From positions 1 to 64,000 of the forward strand of contig NZ_JACJJK010000003.1 in the NCBI RefSeq assembly GCF_016899935.1: a stretch of 64,000 nucleotides of DNA, written 5' to 3'. Made by a program: the position numbers and the translations under genes. Shown here piece after piece: positions 17,751 to 25,605 of this stretch (positions within the stretch are counted from its first letter, which is position 1; every line of letters starts with the position of its first letter). The stretch is from Olsenella uli (lineage in GTDB: Bacteria > Actinomycetota > Coriobacteriia > Coriobacteriales > Atopobiaceae). Below the pieces are notes generated by a model. It did no database searches, was not told where the DNA came from, and saw nothing but the letters and a program-made list of their open reading frames with translations.

Positions 17751-17981
17751 CTGCAAAACGGCCTCTCGTGTGATGATTTTCCCGTTCTGACTGCAAAACG
17801 GCCGCTCGTGTGATGAGATTTTTGCCCCTGTGACGTGTCGAGAGGCTTTCTCAGTAGGAAAAGGCCAGTTGGTAAAATCAACAATGAAATCGAATTCCCG
17901 AAAAAAGGGAGAATCGGCATCACACGAGAGGCCGTTTTGCAGCGTGCGGCATCGATTTATCACACGAGAGGCCGTTTTGCA
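17751..17981. repeat. Four-copy array of a 26 bp unit, two direct then two inverted
   Basis: The unit CTGCAAAACGGCCTCTCGTG continues with TGATGA. Copies lie at 17751-17776 and 17791-17816 on the plus strand (40 bp period; the second has one change, GCC to CGC context) and, inverted, at about 17918-17942 and 17959-17981 (41 bp period). The 100 bp between the pairs are AT-rich for this genome and include GAATTCCCG-AAAAAA-GGGAGAATC-like hairpin arms. The array fills the 376 bp gap between the regulator and the ABC operon, where I see no credible gene. Confidence 0.8.
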
Positions 17982-18022
17982 TGACACGGACACGTGCGAC
18001 CCGCAGTGGACCCTCAAGCTTT

Positions 18023-18050
18023 CTTTAGATTTGGCTCACGGTTTCTAAAG
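18023..18050. promoter_or_regulatory. Inverted repeat upstream of the ABC transporter operon
   Basis: CTTTAGA (18023-18029) and TCTAAAG (18044-18050) are separated by 14 bp and stand 45 bp ahead of the ATPase start; CTCTAGAAAGG follows. The position suits an operator for the nearby response regulator, but this is inference. Confidence 0.45.
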
Positions 18051-18094
18051 GCCCGCCTGCCATCATGGGGGTCAGCCTCTAGAAAGGAGCTCGC

Positions 18095-19024
18095 GTGAAC
18101 GTCATTGAGACGCACGGCCTCACCAAGCGCTACCGCCGCAAGCTGGCCGTGGACAACCTGGACATGACCGTCGCTGCCGGCGACATCTACGGCTTTGTGG
18201 GCAAGAACGGCTCGGGCAAGTCGACCACGATGAAGATGGTCTGCGGGCTCGCGCGCCCCACGGCGGGCGAGGTTGTTCTTTTCGGCGACCCTGAGAACGG
18301 AGGCGCCACGCCGCAGGGCTTCTCCCGCGTCGGCGCCCTCATCGAGAGCCCGGGCGTGCTCGCCAGCCTCACGGCGCGGGACAACCTCGTCGCCAAGGCG
18401 CTCGCGCTCGGCATGACGCATGCCGGCCAGGTGGCGGACGACCTGCTCGAGCTCGTGGGGCTGGACCCGCGCGACCATCGCCGCGTGAAGGCCTACTCGC
18501 TCGGCATGAAGCAGCGCCTGGGCCTCGCGCTCGCGCTCGTGGGTGCGCCCGACCTGCTGCTTCTGGACGAGCCCTTCAACGGCCTGGACCCGGAGGCCAC
18601 GCGCGCCATGCGCCTCGCGCTCGTGCGCCTCAACCACGAGCACGGCGTCACGATCATGATCTCCAGCCACGTGCTGGACCAGCTCGACCGCGTGGCCACG
18701 CGCTTTGGCATCATCGCAAACGGTCGTCTCACGGCCGAGTTCACCGACGCGGAGCTTCACGAGCGCTGCGGCAGCTCGGTGCGCCTGCGTCTCGCGCAGC
18801 CGGAGCGCGGGCTGGCCCTCCTCGAGCAGGCGCTCCCGCAGGCGATCTTCCGCGCGGAGCCCGACGGCGCTCTCGTGGTCACGGGCGTCGCGCTCGAGGA
18901 GGTCAGCGCCGTATGCTTCTCCGCCGGCGTGGAGGTCCGCGAGCTCGCCCAGCAGGAGCGCGACATCGAGGAGTACTTCGTCGAGCTCATGGAGGCGGGC
19001 GAGAAGGACGGTGGCGCCCGATGA
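18095..19024 (+). CDS. ABC transporter ATPase, BcrA/LanF type
   Basis: A 309-residue ATPase: Walker A GKNGSGKSTT near 40, Q-loop region ALIESPG near 84, signature YSLGMKQRLGLALAL near 136, Walker B LLLLDEPFNGLDPEA near 154 and switch His in SSHVLDQL near 190. This subfamily (BcrA, NisF) energises ABC-2 exporters that remove bacitracin or lantibiotics from the membrane. GTG 18095 follows AAAGGAG. The gene is coupled by ATGA to the first permease. The extreme C-terminus encodes GEKDGG, a copy of the dispersed GAGAAGGAC word. Confidence 0.9.
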   Translation: MNVIETHGLTKRYRRKLAVDNLDMTVAAGDIYGFVGKNGSGKSTTMKMVCGLARPTAGEVVLFGDPENGGATPQGFSRVGALIESPGVLASLTARDNLVAKALALGMTHAGQVADDLLELVGLDPRDHRRVKAYSLGMKQRLGLALALVGAPDLLLLDEPFNGLDPEATRAMRLALVRLNHEHGVTIMISSHVLDQLDRVATRFGIIANGRLTAEFTDAELHERCGSSVRLRLAQPERGLALLEQALPQAIFRAEPDGALVVTGVALEEVSAVCFSAGVEVRELAQQERDIEEYFVELMEAGEKDGGAR

Positions 19025-19821
19025 CCGCCCTGCTCCGCTCTGATGCCTACCGCGTCCTGCACTCCCGCTGGATCTGGGTGGCCGTCGCCATCGTGACCTT
19101 CCTGACGTTCGCGCCGGCGCTGCTCATGCGCTGGACCGGGATGGGGCCCGTCGCCTTTGACAGCATCACCGGCTCCGCCCTCAGCCTCGGCGGCGTCGAG
19201 ATCCTCGTCGCCGTCATGGCCGCGATCGTGTGCTGCGATAAGACGGACCTCGGCTTTGGTCGCTCGGTCCTCTCGTCGCTCAGCCCGCGCGCCCGCAGGG
19301 CCTGGTTTGCCGAGAAGTGCGTCTTCTCGGTGCTCCTTACTGCGGCCACGGCGCTCTTTGCTCTTGCGCTTGGTCTTCTCGCCCTGCCGATCGCCGGCGT
19401 TCCGATCCTTGCGCCCGAGCCTGCCTGGCAGGTCGCCGCTTGGTTTGGGTGCAACTGGCTTGTGGGCTCGACCTACGCCGTGCTCACCGTGCTCGTGGCG
19501 CACCTCACGCGCAACGAGACCGTGACCGTGGGCTTTGCGGTCCTGGCGTCCACAGGCATCCTCGAGGGCGGCATCGTCATCGGCATCGACGCCCTGTGCT
19601 ACCTCGCCGGCGGCCGCTTCTTGGACTTCTCCTCGGCTGTCGCCCCGTGGCTGCCCGCGCAGGTCGTGAGCGCCATCGGGGAGAGTGCCGGCGCGCTCCT
19701 CGCGCCCGACACCGTCACGGGCCTGGCGCCCGCCGTCCGCGCGCTCATCGTCTGTCTGCCGCTTGCCGTTGCGGCCACGGCCGTCGATGCGCTGCTCGTC
19801 TCAAGGAGGGATGTCGCATGA
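19021..19821 (+). CDS. ABC-2 type permease, LanE/LanG type (first copy)
   Basis: A 266-residue permease with six predicted membrane helices (about 18-38, 57-75, 100-122, 142-166, 175-200, 235-258). It is paralogous to the next gene: both begin with LLxSDxYR and share PxWQVAAW and a final RALIVCxPL block, indicating gene duplication. The pair with the upstream ATPase matches the LanFEG/BcrAB design. Start ATG 19021 overlaps the ATPase stop and the stop overlaps the next start (ATGA). Confidence 0.82.
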   Translation: MTALLRSDAYRVLHSRWIWVAVAIVTFLTFAPALLMRWTGMGPVAFDSITGSALSLGGVEILVAVMAAIVCCDKTDLGFGRSVLSSLSPRARRAWFAEKCVFSVLLTAATALFALALGLLALPIAGVPILAPEPAWQVAAWFGCNWLVGSTYAVLTVLVAHLTRNETVTVGFAVLASTGILEGGIVIGIDALCYLAGGRFLDFSSAVAPWLPAQVVSAIGESAGALLAPDTVTGLAPAVRALIVCLPLAVAATAVDALLVSRRDVA

Positions 19822-20639
19822 TCGCGCTGCTCAAGTCCGACCTCTACCGCACGCTGCGTGCGCGCTGGCCATGGGTGGTGCTCGGCCTCGTGGCGCTCGT
19901 CACGCTGGGCTCGGCCATCCTCACGATCTGGTGGCCGCTCGAGCCCGGCCTTGTCTACGACGGGCTCACCAGCCGTTACGGCGCCTTTCGCCTTGCTGGG
20001 CGCGGCGCCTCCATTGCGCTCGTCTCAACGATCGCGCCGTTCGTGGCGGCGTACCTCTCCTGCGTGGATACCGACGCCGGCTTTGACCGCACGCTCCTTG
20101 CGTCCCTGCGTGGCCGCGTCACGTACTTTGCCGAGAAGTACCTGCTCACGGTCATCATCTCGGGTGCCATTCTGCTCGCCTACCTCATGTTCAGTGGCTT
20201 CGGCGCCCTCGTGACCATGCGGTCCGTGACAAACGTCGAGCCGCTCTGGCAGGTCGCGGCGTGGGCGGGCGAGGGCTGGCTCGCGGCGTGCGCCTACGCG
20301 CTGCTGGTGCTGCTCGTGGGTCAGCTCACGCGCAGTCGCGCGATCGCGTTCATCGTGACGTTTCTGCTGCTCACGGCGGCCGTCGAGCAGGGGTTCTTCT
20401 CGTTTCTGCTGCTCGTGAGCAACGTGTTTGACCTGGGATGGCTCCCCGCCCTGGAGGCGGCCTGGGCTTGGGCGCCCTACGTCACCACCGCCGCCGTGGG
20501 CAACGGCGCTGCGGACATGCTTGCCGTGGATGCCACCGGCTTTGCCCCGGCCGCCCGCGCGCTCATCGTCTGCGTGCCGCTCTGCCTCGCCTGCGCTGGG
20601 CTCGGCACCCTCGTGGGCACGAGACGTGACCTCGCGTGA
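19818..20639 (+). CDS. ABC-2 type permease, LanE/LanG type (second copy)
   Basis: A 273-residue six-helix permease starting at ATG 19818 after AAGGAGGG. It aligns along its whole length with the preceding permease (MIALLKSDLYRTLRARW versus MTALLRSDAYRVLHSRW; LWQVAAW versus AWQVAAW). It probably forms the heteromeric membrane part of a peptide-antibiotic exporter. The stop overlaps the GTG of the histidine kinase gene, so all four genes form one operon. No lantibiotic precursor or modification gene is visible nearby. Confidence 0.82.
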   Translation: MIALLKSDLYRTLRARWPWVVLGLVALVTLGSAILTIWWPLEPGLVYDGLTSRYGAFRLAGRGASIALVSTIAPFVAAYLSCVDTDAGFDRTLLASLRGRVTYFAEKYLLTVIISGAILLAYLMFSGFGALVTMRSVTNVEPLWQVAAWAGEGWLAACAYALLVLLVGQLTRSRAIAFIVTFLLLTAAVEQGFFSFLLLVSNVFDLGWLPALEAAWAWAPYVTTAAVGNGAADMLAVDATGFAPAARALIVCVPLCLACAGLGTLVGTRRDLA

Positions 20640-21685
20640 TGCGTGACGCGCTTCTCGAGCAGCTCTACCGCTGGCTGGAGCCGTTCGTGGACTGGCTGCT
20701 CGCAAGCTCTAGGATGGAATGGTGGGCCGGCGTCATGGAGGGGCTTCACATGGCTGATGCGATCATGCTCGCGGTGATGCTGCTGGTCGGCGTCGGGCTC
20801 GGCGCCGTCCTCGTCGTCGCCTGCTACGTGAGCGAGCTCGGCCGCCAGGCGCGCTTCCTGGGCGTCCGCGACCGCGCGAGCAACGCGCGGCTCACGAGCG
20901 GCAGCCGCCTGCCGGGCGTCGTGGGCCTCGTGGACGCCGTGAACGCCGAGCTCGATGCGGCGGACGCGGAGCGCGTGGAGGCCCTGCGCGCCGCCGACGA
21001 GTTCTCGCGCGGGCTCTCGGCGCTCTCCCACGACGTCCGGACGCCGCTCACCGGCGCGCGCGGCTACCTGCAGCTGGCGCGCGAGGAGACGGACCCGACG
21101 CGCAGGGACGCCCAGCTCGCGGCGGCCGACGCACGCCTCGCGGCCATGACGGGCCTGCTCGACGAGCTCTTCTCCTACGCGCGCGCCGCCGATCCGGACA
21201 CCCCGCTCGAGCTGGCGCCCGTGGCGCTGCGCCCCTTGCTGGAGCAGGTTCTTCTCGGCCATTACCCGGAGTTCGAGGCGCGCGGCTGGGAGCCGGAGCT
21301 GACCTGCGGGGACGTCACGGTGACGGCGGACGCCGAGGCCCTCGCGCGCATCGCGGAGAACCTCGTGGCTAACGCGCTGCGCCACGGATGCGGCCCGCTC
21401 TCGGTGACGGTCCGTCCGTCAGCCGAGAAGAACCGCGTGGCCGTGGAGTTCTCCAACCCCGTGGCGGACCCCGCCGCGATCGAGGCCGACCGCCTCTTCG
21501 AGCGCTTCTACCAGGCCGACGCCTCGCGCGCGACCGACGGCTCCGGCCTCGGGCTCGCCGTCGCCGCCGAGCTCGCCGCCGCCCAGGGCATGACGCTCTC
21601 CGCCCGCCTGGACGGCCCCGCCCTCACCATCACCCTTGACTGTGAATTGGGGACAGTCCCCAATTCACACAAATCGTTTATGTAA
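20636..21685 (+). CDS. Membrane sensor histidine kinase with repeat-derived C-terminus
   Basis: A 349-residue kinase. One membrane helix (42-63) is followed by a linker, a HisKA domain with H132 in [13 protein letters not shown], and a HATPase domain with N box [11 protein letters not shown] near 242 and GSGLGLAVA near 303. It resembles kinases that control LanFEG/BcrAB transporters and very probably phosphorylates the regulator at 17032. The last 15 or so residues ([14 protein letters not shown]) are encoded by a REP-like palindrome, so the original C-terminus ended near LTITLD. Confidence 0.88.
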   Translation: MMRDALLEQLYRWLEPFVDWLLASSRMEWWAGVMEGLHMADAIMLAVMLLVGVGLGAVLVVACYVSELGRQARFLGVRDRASNARLTSGSRLPGVVGLVDAVNAELDAADAERVEALRAADEFSRGLSALSHDVRTPLTGARGYLQLAREETDPTRRDAQLAAADARLAAMTGLLDELFSYARAADPDTPLELAPVALRPLLEQVLLGHYPEFEARGWEPELTCGDVTVTADAEALARIAENLVANALRHGCGPLSVTVRPSAEKNRVAVEFSNPVADPAAIEADRLFERFYQADASRATDGSGLGLAVAAELAAAQGMTLSARLDGPALTITLDCELGTVPNSHKSFM

Positions 21686-21708
21686 ATTGGGGACTGTCCC
21701 CAATTCAC
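21642..21708. repeat. Inverted pair of GGGGACAGTCCCC REP-like palindromes
   Basis: The first copy (21642-21668) has core TTGGGGACAGTCCCCAA; the second (21682-21708) has the opposite centre TTGGGGACTGTCCCCAA, so the two units face each other like a BIME. The first lies in the kinase frame. Further copies are at 28675-28705 and, as a shortened form, 59573-59601. Confidence 0.88.
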
Positions 21709-21723
21709 AGAGAGGAGACGCGC

Positions 21724-22044
21724 ATGATCGTCACGACCACCAACTCCGTCGAGGGCTGCGAGATCCGCGGCTACCTCGGCATCGTCACCGGCGAGGCCGT
21801 GAGCGGCATCAACATGTTCCGCGACATCGGCGCGAGCGTGCGCAACATCTTCGGCGGCCGCTCGGCCGGCTACGAGGAGGAGCTCCAGCAGGCGCGCGAG
21901 GAGGTCCTCGCCGAGATGCAGCAGCGCGCCCAGGCGCTCGGCGCGGACGCCGTCGTGGGCGCCTCCATCGGCTACGAGACCTTCGAGGGCATGATCATGA
22001 CCTGCTGCTCCGGCACGGCGGTCAAGCTCGCGCGCCGCGCCTAG
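21724..22044 (+). CDS. YbjQ/UPF0145 family protein
   Basis: A 106-residue protein with the family signature: [20 protein letters not shown] at the start, [21 protein letters not shown] (27-47), and [13 protein letters not shown] (78-90). The family (DUF74/YbjQ) forms a small homopentameric fold of unknown function. ATG 21724 follows GAGAGGAG, just after the paired palindromes, and the gene is convergent with the C39-like gene. The hairpin at 22048-22068 (ACCGGGG/CCCCGG) may separate the two transcripts. Confidence 0.88.
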   Translation: MIVTTTNSVEGCEIRGYLGIVTGEAVSGINMFRDIGASVRNIFGGRSAGYEEELQQAREEVLAEMQQRAQALGADAVVGASIGYETFEGMIMTCCSGTAVKLARRA

Positions 22045-22066
22045 CGGGTACCGGGGCAGGCCCCGG

Positions 22067-23173
22067 CTACTCCGTCGCCGCGTCCCCGCCGTTCGAGTCG
22101 GCGGCACTGAGCGCGTAGAGCGTCTCGCACGAGCCGGCGATCGTGGCGGGGTCCCATGGCCGCGCGCTCACCTCGGGCGACGTGGGGTCGAAGACCTGCA
22201 CCGAGCCGTCGGAGTTCTCGGTCACGACGATCACCCAGTGGGCGGCGTCGGTGAGGGTGCCCGCCTGCGCCTCGAGCAGGAGGTAGGTCCCCGTGTCGAG
22301 CACCTGCGTGAGGTTGTCCGCGTTGGACGTGTAGGTCGAGCAGGTGAGGCCAAACGCGCCGAGGGCATCGGCGTCCTCGAGGTAGCTGCCGGAGAGGCAG
22401 GAGTCGCCGCTCGCCATCCCCGCGTCGCTCGCTGCCTGGGCAAAGTCGGCCGGGGTGCGGTCCCCCTTGCCGGTGATCGCCATGTAGGCCATCGAGAGCG
22501 CGGTGGGGCCGGAGCCGGTCAGCGCGAGCGGCGCGCCGGCGTAGTCGACGTTGCCCCAGCGGGCGTCCCAGCAGTAGAGCTCGGGCACAGTGCCGACGCT
22601 CGTCTCGCCGTCGTAGGGCTGGGCGGTCTTCTCCGCATCGGGATAGGCGGCGACGAAGTCAATCGCCGCCGGCTGCGCGAGGGCGAGCTCCAACAGCGCG
22701 GTGTTCTCGTACCTGTCCGCGTTCTCCGCGATCTGCGCGAGCTTCTCGCCCTGGTCGAGCTCGGCGGAAAACTCGCGCGTGAGGTCCTCGCTCACGCCCG
22801 CCGCCACGCGTGCGTCGATGGGGTTGGCCTCGGCGCTCGCTTGGTCGGCGCTGCAGCTCCGGACGCAGCTGGAGATGCCCACGACCAGCAGGACGAGAAG
22901 AACGACGACCAGGGCGGCGAGGAAGAGCAGGCGGCGGTTGGTGCTCAGCCGGCGCGCGCGGCCGCTCTGGAAGTTGATGTTACGCGTGCGCAGGGGGTAG
23001 CCGGGCCCCGAGGACCGGCGCGGGGAGGAGGGGCGCTGCCGGGTGCCGCGCGGGCCGTGGTAGCTGCCCTGCATGGGGATGCGCTCGCGCGAGCCCTGCG
23101 TGTAGGGACGAGAGGAGCTTGAGCGCGGGGCCGAGCCCTGGCGAGATCGCCCACCATGGTCGTTGTACGTCAT
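22067..23173 (-). CDS. Membrane-anchored C39-like protein with Cys-to-Ser change
   Basis: A 368-residue protein with a basic, Ser/Arg-rich cytosolic N-terminus (1-85), one membrane helix (about 86-108) and an exported papain-like C39_2 domain from about 200. The family motif around the nucleophile normally reads GDSGCGPTA; here it is LALTGSGPTALSM with Ser 221 at the Cys position. The later His (AHWVIVV, residue 312) and Asp (VFDPTSPE) are present. It is therefore either an inactive binding domain or uses Ser. The start at 23173 follows GGGGAGG; a longer frame upstream lacks a site. Confidence 0.72.
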   Translation of the reverse strand: MTYNDHGGRSRQGSAPRSSSSRPYTQGSRERIPMQGSYHGPRGTRQRPSSPRRSSGPGYPLRTRNINFQSGRARRLSTNRRLLFLAALVVVLLVLLVVGISSCVRSCSADQASAEANPIDARVAAGVSEDLTREFSAELDQGEKLAQIAENADRYENTALLELALAQPAAIDFVAAYPDAEKTAQPYDGETSVGTVPELYCWDARWGNVDYAGAPLALTGSGPTALSMAYMAITGKGDRTPADFAQAASDAGMASGDSCLSGSYLEDADALGAFGLTCSTYTSNADNLTQVLDTGTYLLLEAQAGTLTDAAHWVIVVTENSDGSVQVFDPTSPEVSARPWDPATIAGSCETLYALSAADSNGGDAATE

Positions 23174-23242
23174 ACGTCCTCCCCGACGATCCAGCTGCAG
23201 AAAGCCTCTTGTCGCATGATACGGCAGCGCCCGCATATGAGG

Positions 23243-23281
23243 GCGCGGGCGCCGCCCCCAATCGGGGAGCGGCGCCCGCGC
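23243..23281 (-). terminator. GC-rich hairpin after the PBP gene
   Basis: GCGCGGGCGCCGC and GCGGCGCCCGCGC form a perfect 13 bp stem 32 bp downstream of the PBP stop and ahead of the C39-like gene. No strong T-run follows. Confidence 0.6.
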
Positions 23282-23312
23282 GCGTCGGTGAGGCGTGTTG
23301 GCGTCACCGGGG

Positions 23313-25487
23313 TCACTGCTGCGGCTGCGGCTCCACGGGCTCGGTGGGCGTCGTGCCGCCGCCGCCCGTCGTGTCGCCGCCTTCGGTGGGAGGCGTCGGC
23401 GTGGGCTCGGTCGGTTCCGTGGGCTCGCCGGTGTCGTCCGGGGCGTCGGTTTCGGGCTCGTCCGTCTCCTCGGGCTCCTCGTCCGGCTGCTCGACGGGCT
23501 CCTCGCTCCAGCCGGTGGTGTTCACCGCAGTGCTCGTGCCGATGAACGTCCAGGAGTCGTTGGGCTTGTACTCGGGCTCGTGGTCGGAGGTGGGGAACTC
23601 GCCGCGCTCCACGCCCGCGAGCGCCGCGTTCATGTAGGTGCCCCAGATGGGGATCGCGGTGGTGGCGGTGGAGCCGCTCGTGCCGCCAAAGTAGACGCGC
23701 GCGGTGCCGCTGTCGGGGTTGCCCACCCAGACGGCGGTGGTGAGCTGGGGCGTGAAGCCGCAGAACCAGAGGTTGGAGTAGTTGTCGGCCGTGCCGGTCT
23801 TGCCGGCGACGGGCTGGTTCTGGCGGAAGTAGTTGCGCAGGCTGGTGGCGCTGCCCTGGGTGACGACGGTCTCGAGGATGTTGGTGGCCTCCACGGCGAT
23901 CGCCGAGTCGACGACCTGCTCGGGGTCGTCCTCGTGCTCGTAGACCACGTTGCCGTTGCGGTCCTCGATCTTGGTGATCGCCACGGGGTTGCGGTGGACG
24001 CCGCCGTTGGCGATCGTCGAGAAGGCCTCGCACATCTCGAGCGGCGTGAGCTCCGAGGTGCCGAGGCTCGCCGCGAGGCCGGAGTCGATCGGGTTGTCGA
24101 TGCCGAGGCGCGCCGCCATGTCCGCGACCTTGTCCATGCCGATGGCCTCGGCCACCTGGACGTAGCCGGTGTTGGAGGAGACGGCCGTCGCGCGCGCCAG
24201 GGTGATGACGCCGTAGTTGATGTGCTGGATGTTGCTCGGCGCCCACGTGGGCGTGACCTGGAGCGTGGCCTGGCAGTTGATGCGGACGTCCGGGCTCATG
24301 CCCTGCTCGAGCGCCGCCATCAGCACGATGGCCTTGAAGCTGGAGCCGGTCTGGCACTTGCTCGTGGCGAGGTTGACCGTGCTCTGGCCCGCCTCGGTGT
24401 CGTTGCCGTAGTTTTGGCCGCCCACCATCGCCACGATGTGCCCGTTGGAGTTGTCGATCGAGACGAGCGCCGCCGCGATGTCGGGGTTGCCGCCCGCCGC
24501 GATGCGGTCGCTGCACGCCTGTTCGGCGGCCGCCTGCTTGTCGGGCTCGATCGTGGTGTAGACCTTGAGGCCGCCCTGGGCGATCGTGTCGGACGAGAAG
24601 TCCTGCAGCAGCAGGTTGCGCACGTAGTCGGTGAAGTAGGGGTAGGTGCTGTCGGAGTCGGTGAGCTGGCCGGGGTTGAGCGGGATCTCCTCCGCGACGG
24701 TGGCGTCGTACTCCTCCTGCGTGATGTCGCCCGCCTCGAGCATGCGCGAGAGGACCAGGTTGCGGCGGCTCTTGCAGTTGTCGTAGTTGGTGAAGGGGTC
24801 AAAGGCGGTGGGCGAGTTGGGGATGCCCACGAGCGTGGCGGCCTCGTTGAGCGTGAGGTCGGCGGCGCTCTTGTTGAAGTAGGTGATGGCCGCCGCCTCG
24901 ATGCCGTAGGCGCCGTTGCCGTAGAAGATGGTGTTGAGGTACATGTTGAGGATCTGGTCCTTCGTGTACGTCTTCTCCATCTGGATGGCGATGTAGGCCT
25001 CGCGGACCTTGCGGCGCAGTGTGTTCTCGAACTGCTCGTCGGAGAGGACCGTCCAGCGCACGAGCTGCTGGGTGATCGTGGAGCCGCCGCCCTGCTCGCC
25101 GCCGCCGAAGACCTGGCCCACGGCCGCGCGCAGGATGCCCTCGGGGTCCACGCCGTTGTGCTGGTAGAAGCGCTTGTCCTCGGTGTCGATCGTGCCGCGC
25201 TTGACGTAGTCGGAGACCTGGTCGAGGGTGACCGAGCGACGGTTCTGCAGGTAGTAGGCCACGATCTCGTTGCCGTCGGCGTCGTAGACGCGGGTGGGCT
25301 CGGCGACGAGGAAGGCGTCGGCCGAGGTGTAGTCGGGCAGGTCCTCGAGCCAGCTGGACACCACGGCGCCCAGCGAGAGCGCGAGCGTCACGCAGAGAAG
25401 CGCGATGAAGCCCAGCAGCCCCGCGAGGCCAAAGCCCACGAAGTGGGTCTTCGAGTGCGCTCGAGCCCGGCGCGTTCTGATTCCCAT
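23313..25487 (-). CDS. Bifunctional penicillin-binding protein 1A (GT51 transglycosylase/transpeptidase)
   Basis: A 724-residue class A PBP that polymerises and cross-links peptidoglycan outside the membrane. After a basic tail and one helix (20-44), the GT51 domain shows TEDKRFYQHNGVDPEG near 101 (catalytic Glu) and GGSTITQQLVRW near 133. The transpeptidase domain has SxxK as TGSSFK near 380, SSN near 433 and KTGT near 562. The last 90 residues are a Pro/Glu/Thr-rich tail typical of actinobacterial PBPs. The start follows AAGGAGTG. The gene is divergent from tyrS. Confidence 0.95.
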   Translation of the reverse strand: MGIRTRRARAHSKTHFVGFGLAGLLGFIALLCVTLALSLGAVVSSWLEDLPDYTSADAFLVAEPTRVYDADGNEIVAYYLQNRRSVTLDQVSDYVKRGTIDTEDKRFYQHNGVDPEGILRAAVGQVFGGGEQGGGSTITQQLVRWTVLSDEQFENTLRRKVREAYIAIQMEKTYTKDQILNMYLNTIFYGNGAYGIEAAAITYFNKSAADLTLNEAATLVGIPNSPTAFDPFTNYDNCKSRRNLVLSRMLEAGDITQEEYDATVAEEIPLNPGQLTDSDSTYPYFTDYVRNLLLQDFSSDTIAQGGLKVYTTIEPDKQAAAEQACSDRIAAGGNPDIAAALVSIDNSNGHIVAMVGGQNYGNDTEAGQSTVNLATSKCQTGSSFKAIVLMAALEQGMSPDVRINCQATLQVTPTWAPSNIQHINYGVITLARATAVSSNTGYVQVAEAIGMDKVADMAARLGIDNPIDSGLAASLGTSELTPLEMCEAFSTIANGGVHRNPVAITKIEDRNGNVVYEHEDDPEQVVDSAIAVEATNILETVVTQGSATSLRNYFRQNQPVAGKTGTADNYSNLWFCGFTPQLTTAVWVGNPDSGTARVYFGGTSGSTATTAIPIWGTYMNAALAGVERGEFPTSDHEPEYKPNDSWTFIGTSTAVNTTGWSEEPVEQPDEEPEETDEPETDAPDDTGEPTEPTEPTPTPPTEGGDTTGGGGTTPTEPVEPQPQQ

Positions 25488-25605
25488 CTATCACTCCTTG
25501 TCCGGGACGTCCGTCCACAGTTGCTCGTCATTATACTATGCTAGTTGGCTATGCCGCCGCCTGCAGGCGGTTCAGAGAGACGTAGACCCTATGGAGGACA
25601 GCGCG

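Noticed and set aside
17676-18017. Minus-strand frame across the same array
   Set aside because: It also just translates the repeats and overlaps the response regulator 3' end.
17830-18048. Small plus-strand frame of 72 codons across the repeat array
   Set aside because: Its residues are the translation of the inverted 26 bp units (SHERPF and ITREAV), there is no ribosome site, and composition follows the repeat rather than codon bias.
22048-22068. Strong terminator between YbjQ and C39-like genes
   Set aside because: ACCGGGG/CCCCGG can pair but has no T-run on either side, so it is mentioned only with the gene.
25488-25605. Possible T-box leader before tyrS
   Set aside because: No specifier loop, antiterminator bulge or conserved T-box sequence can be found in 118 bp.
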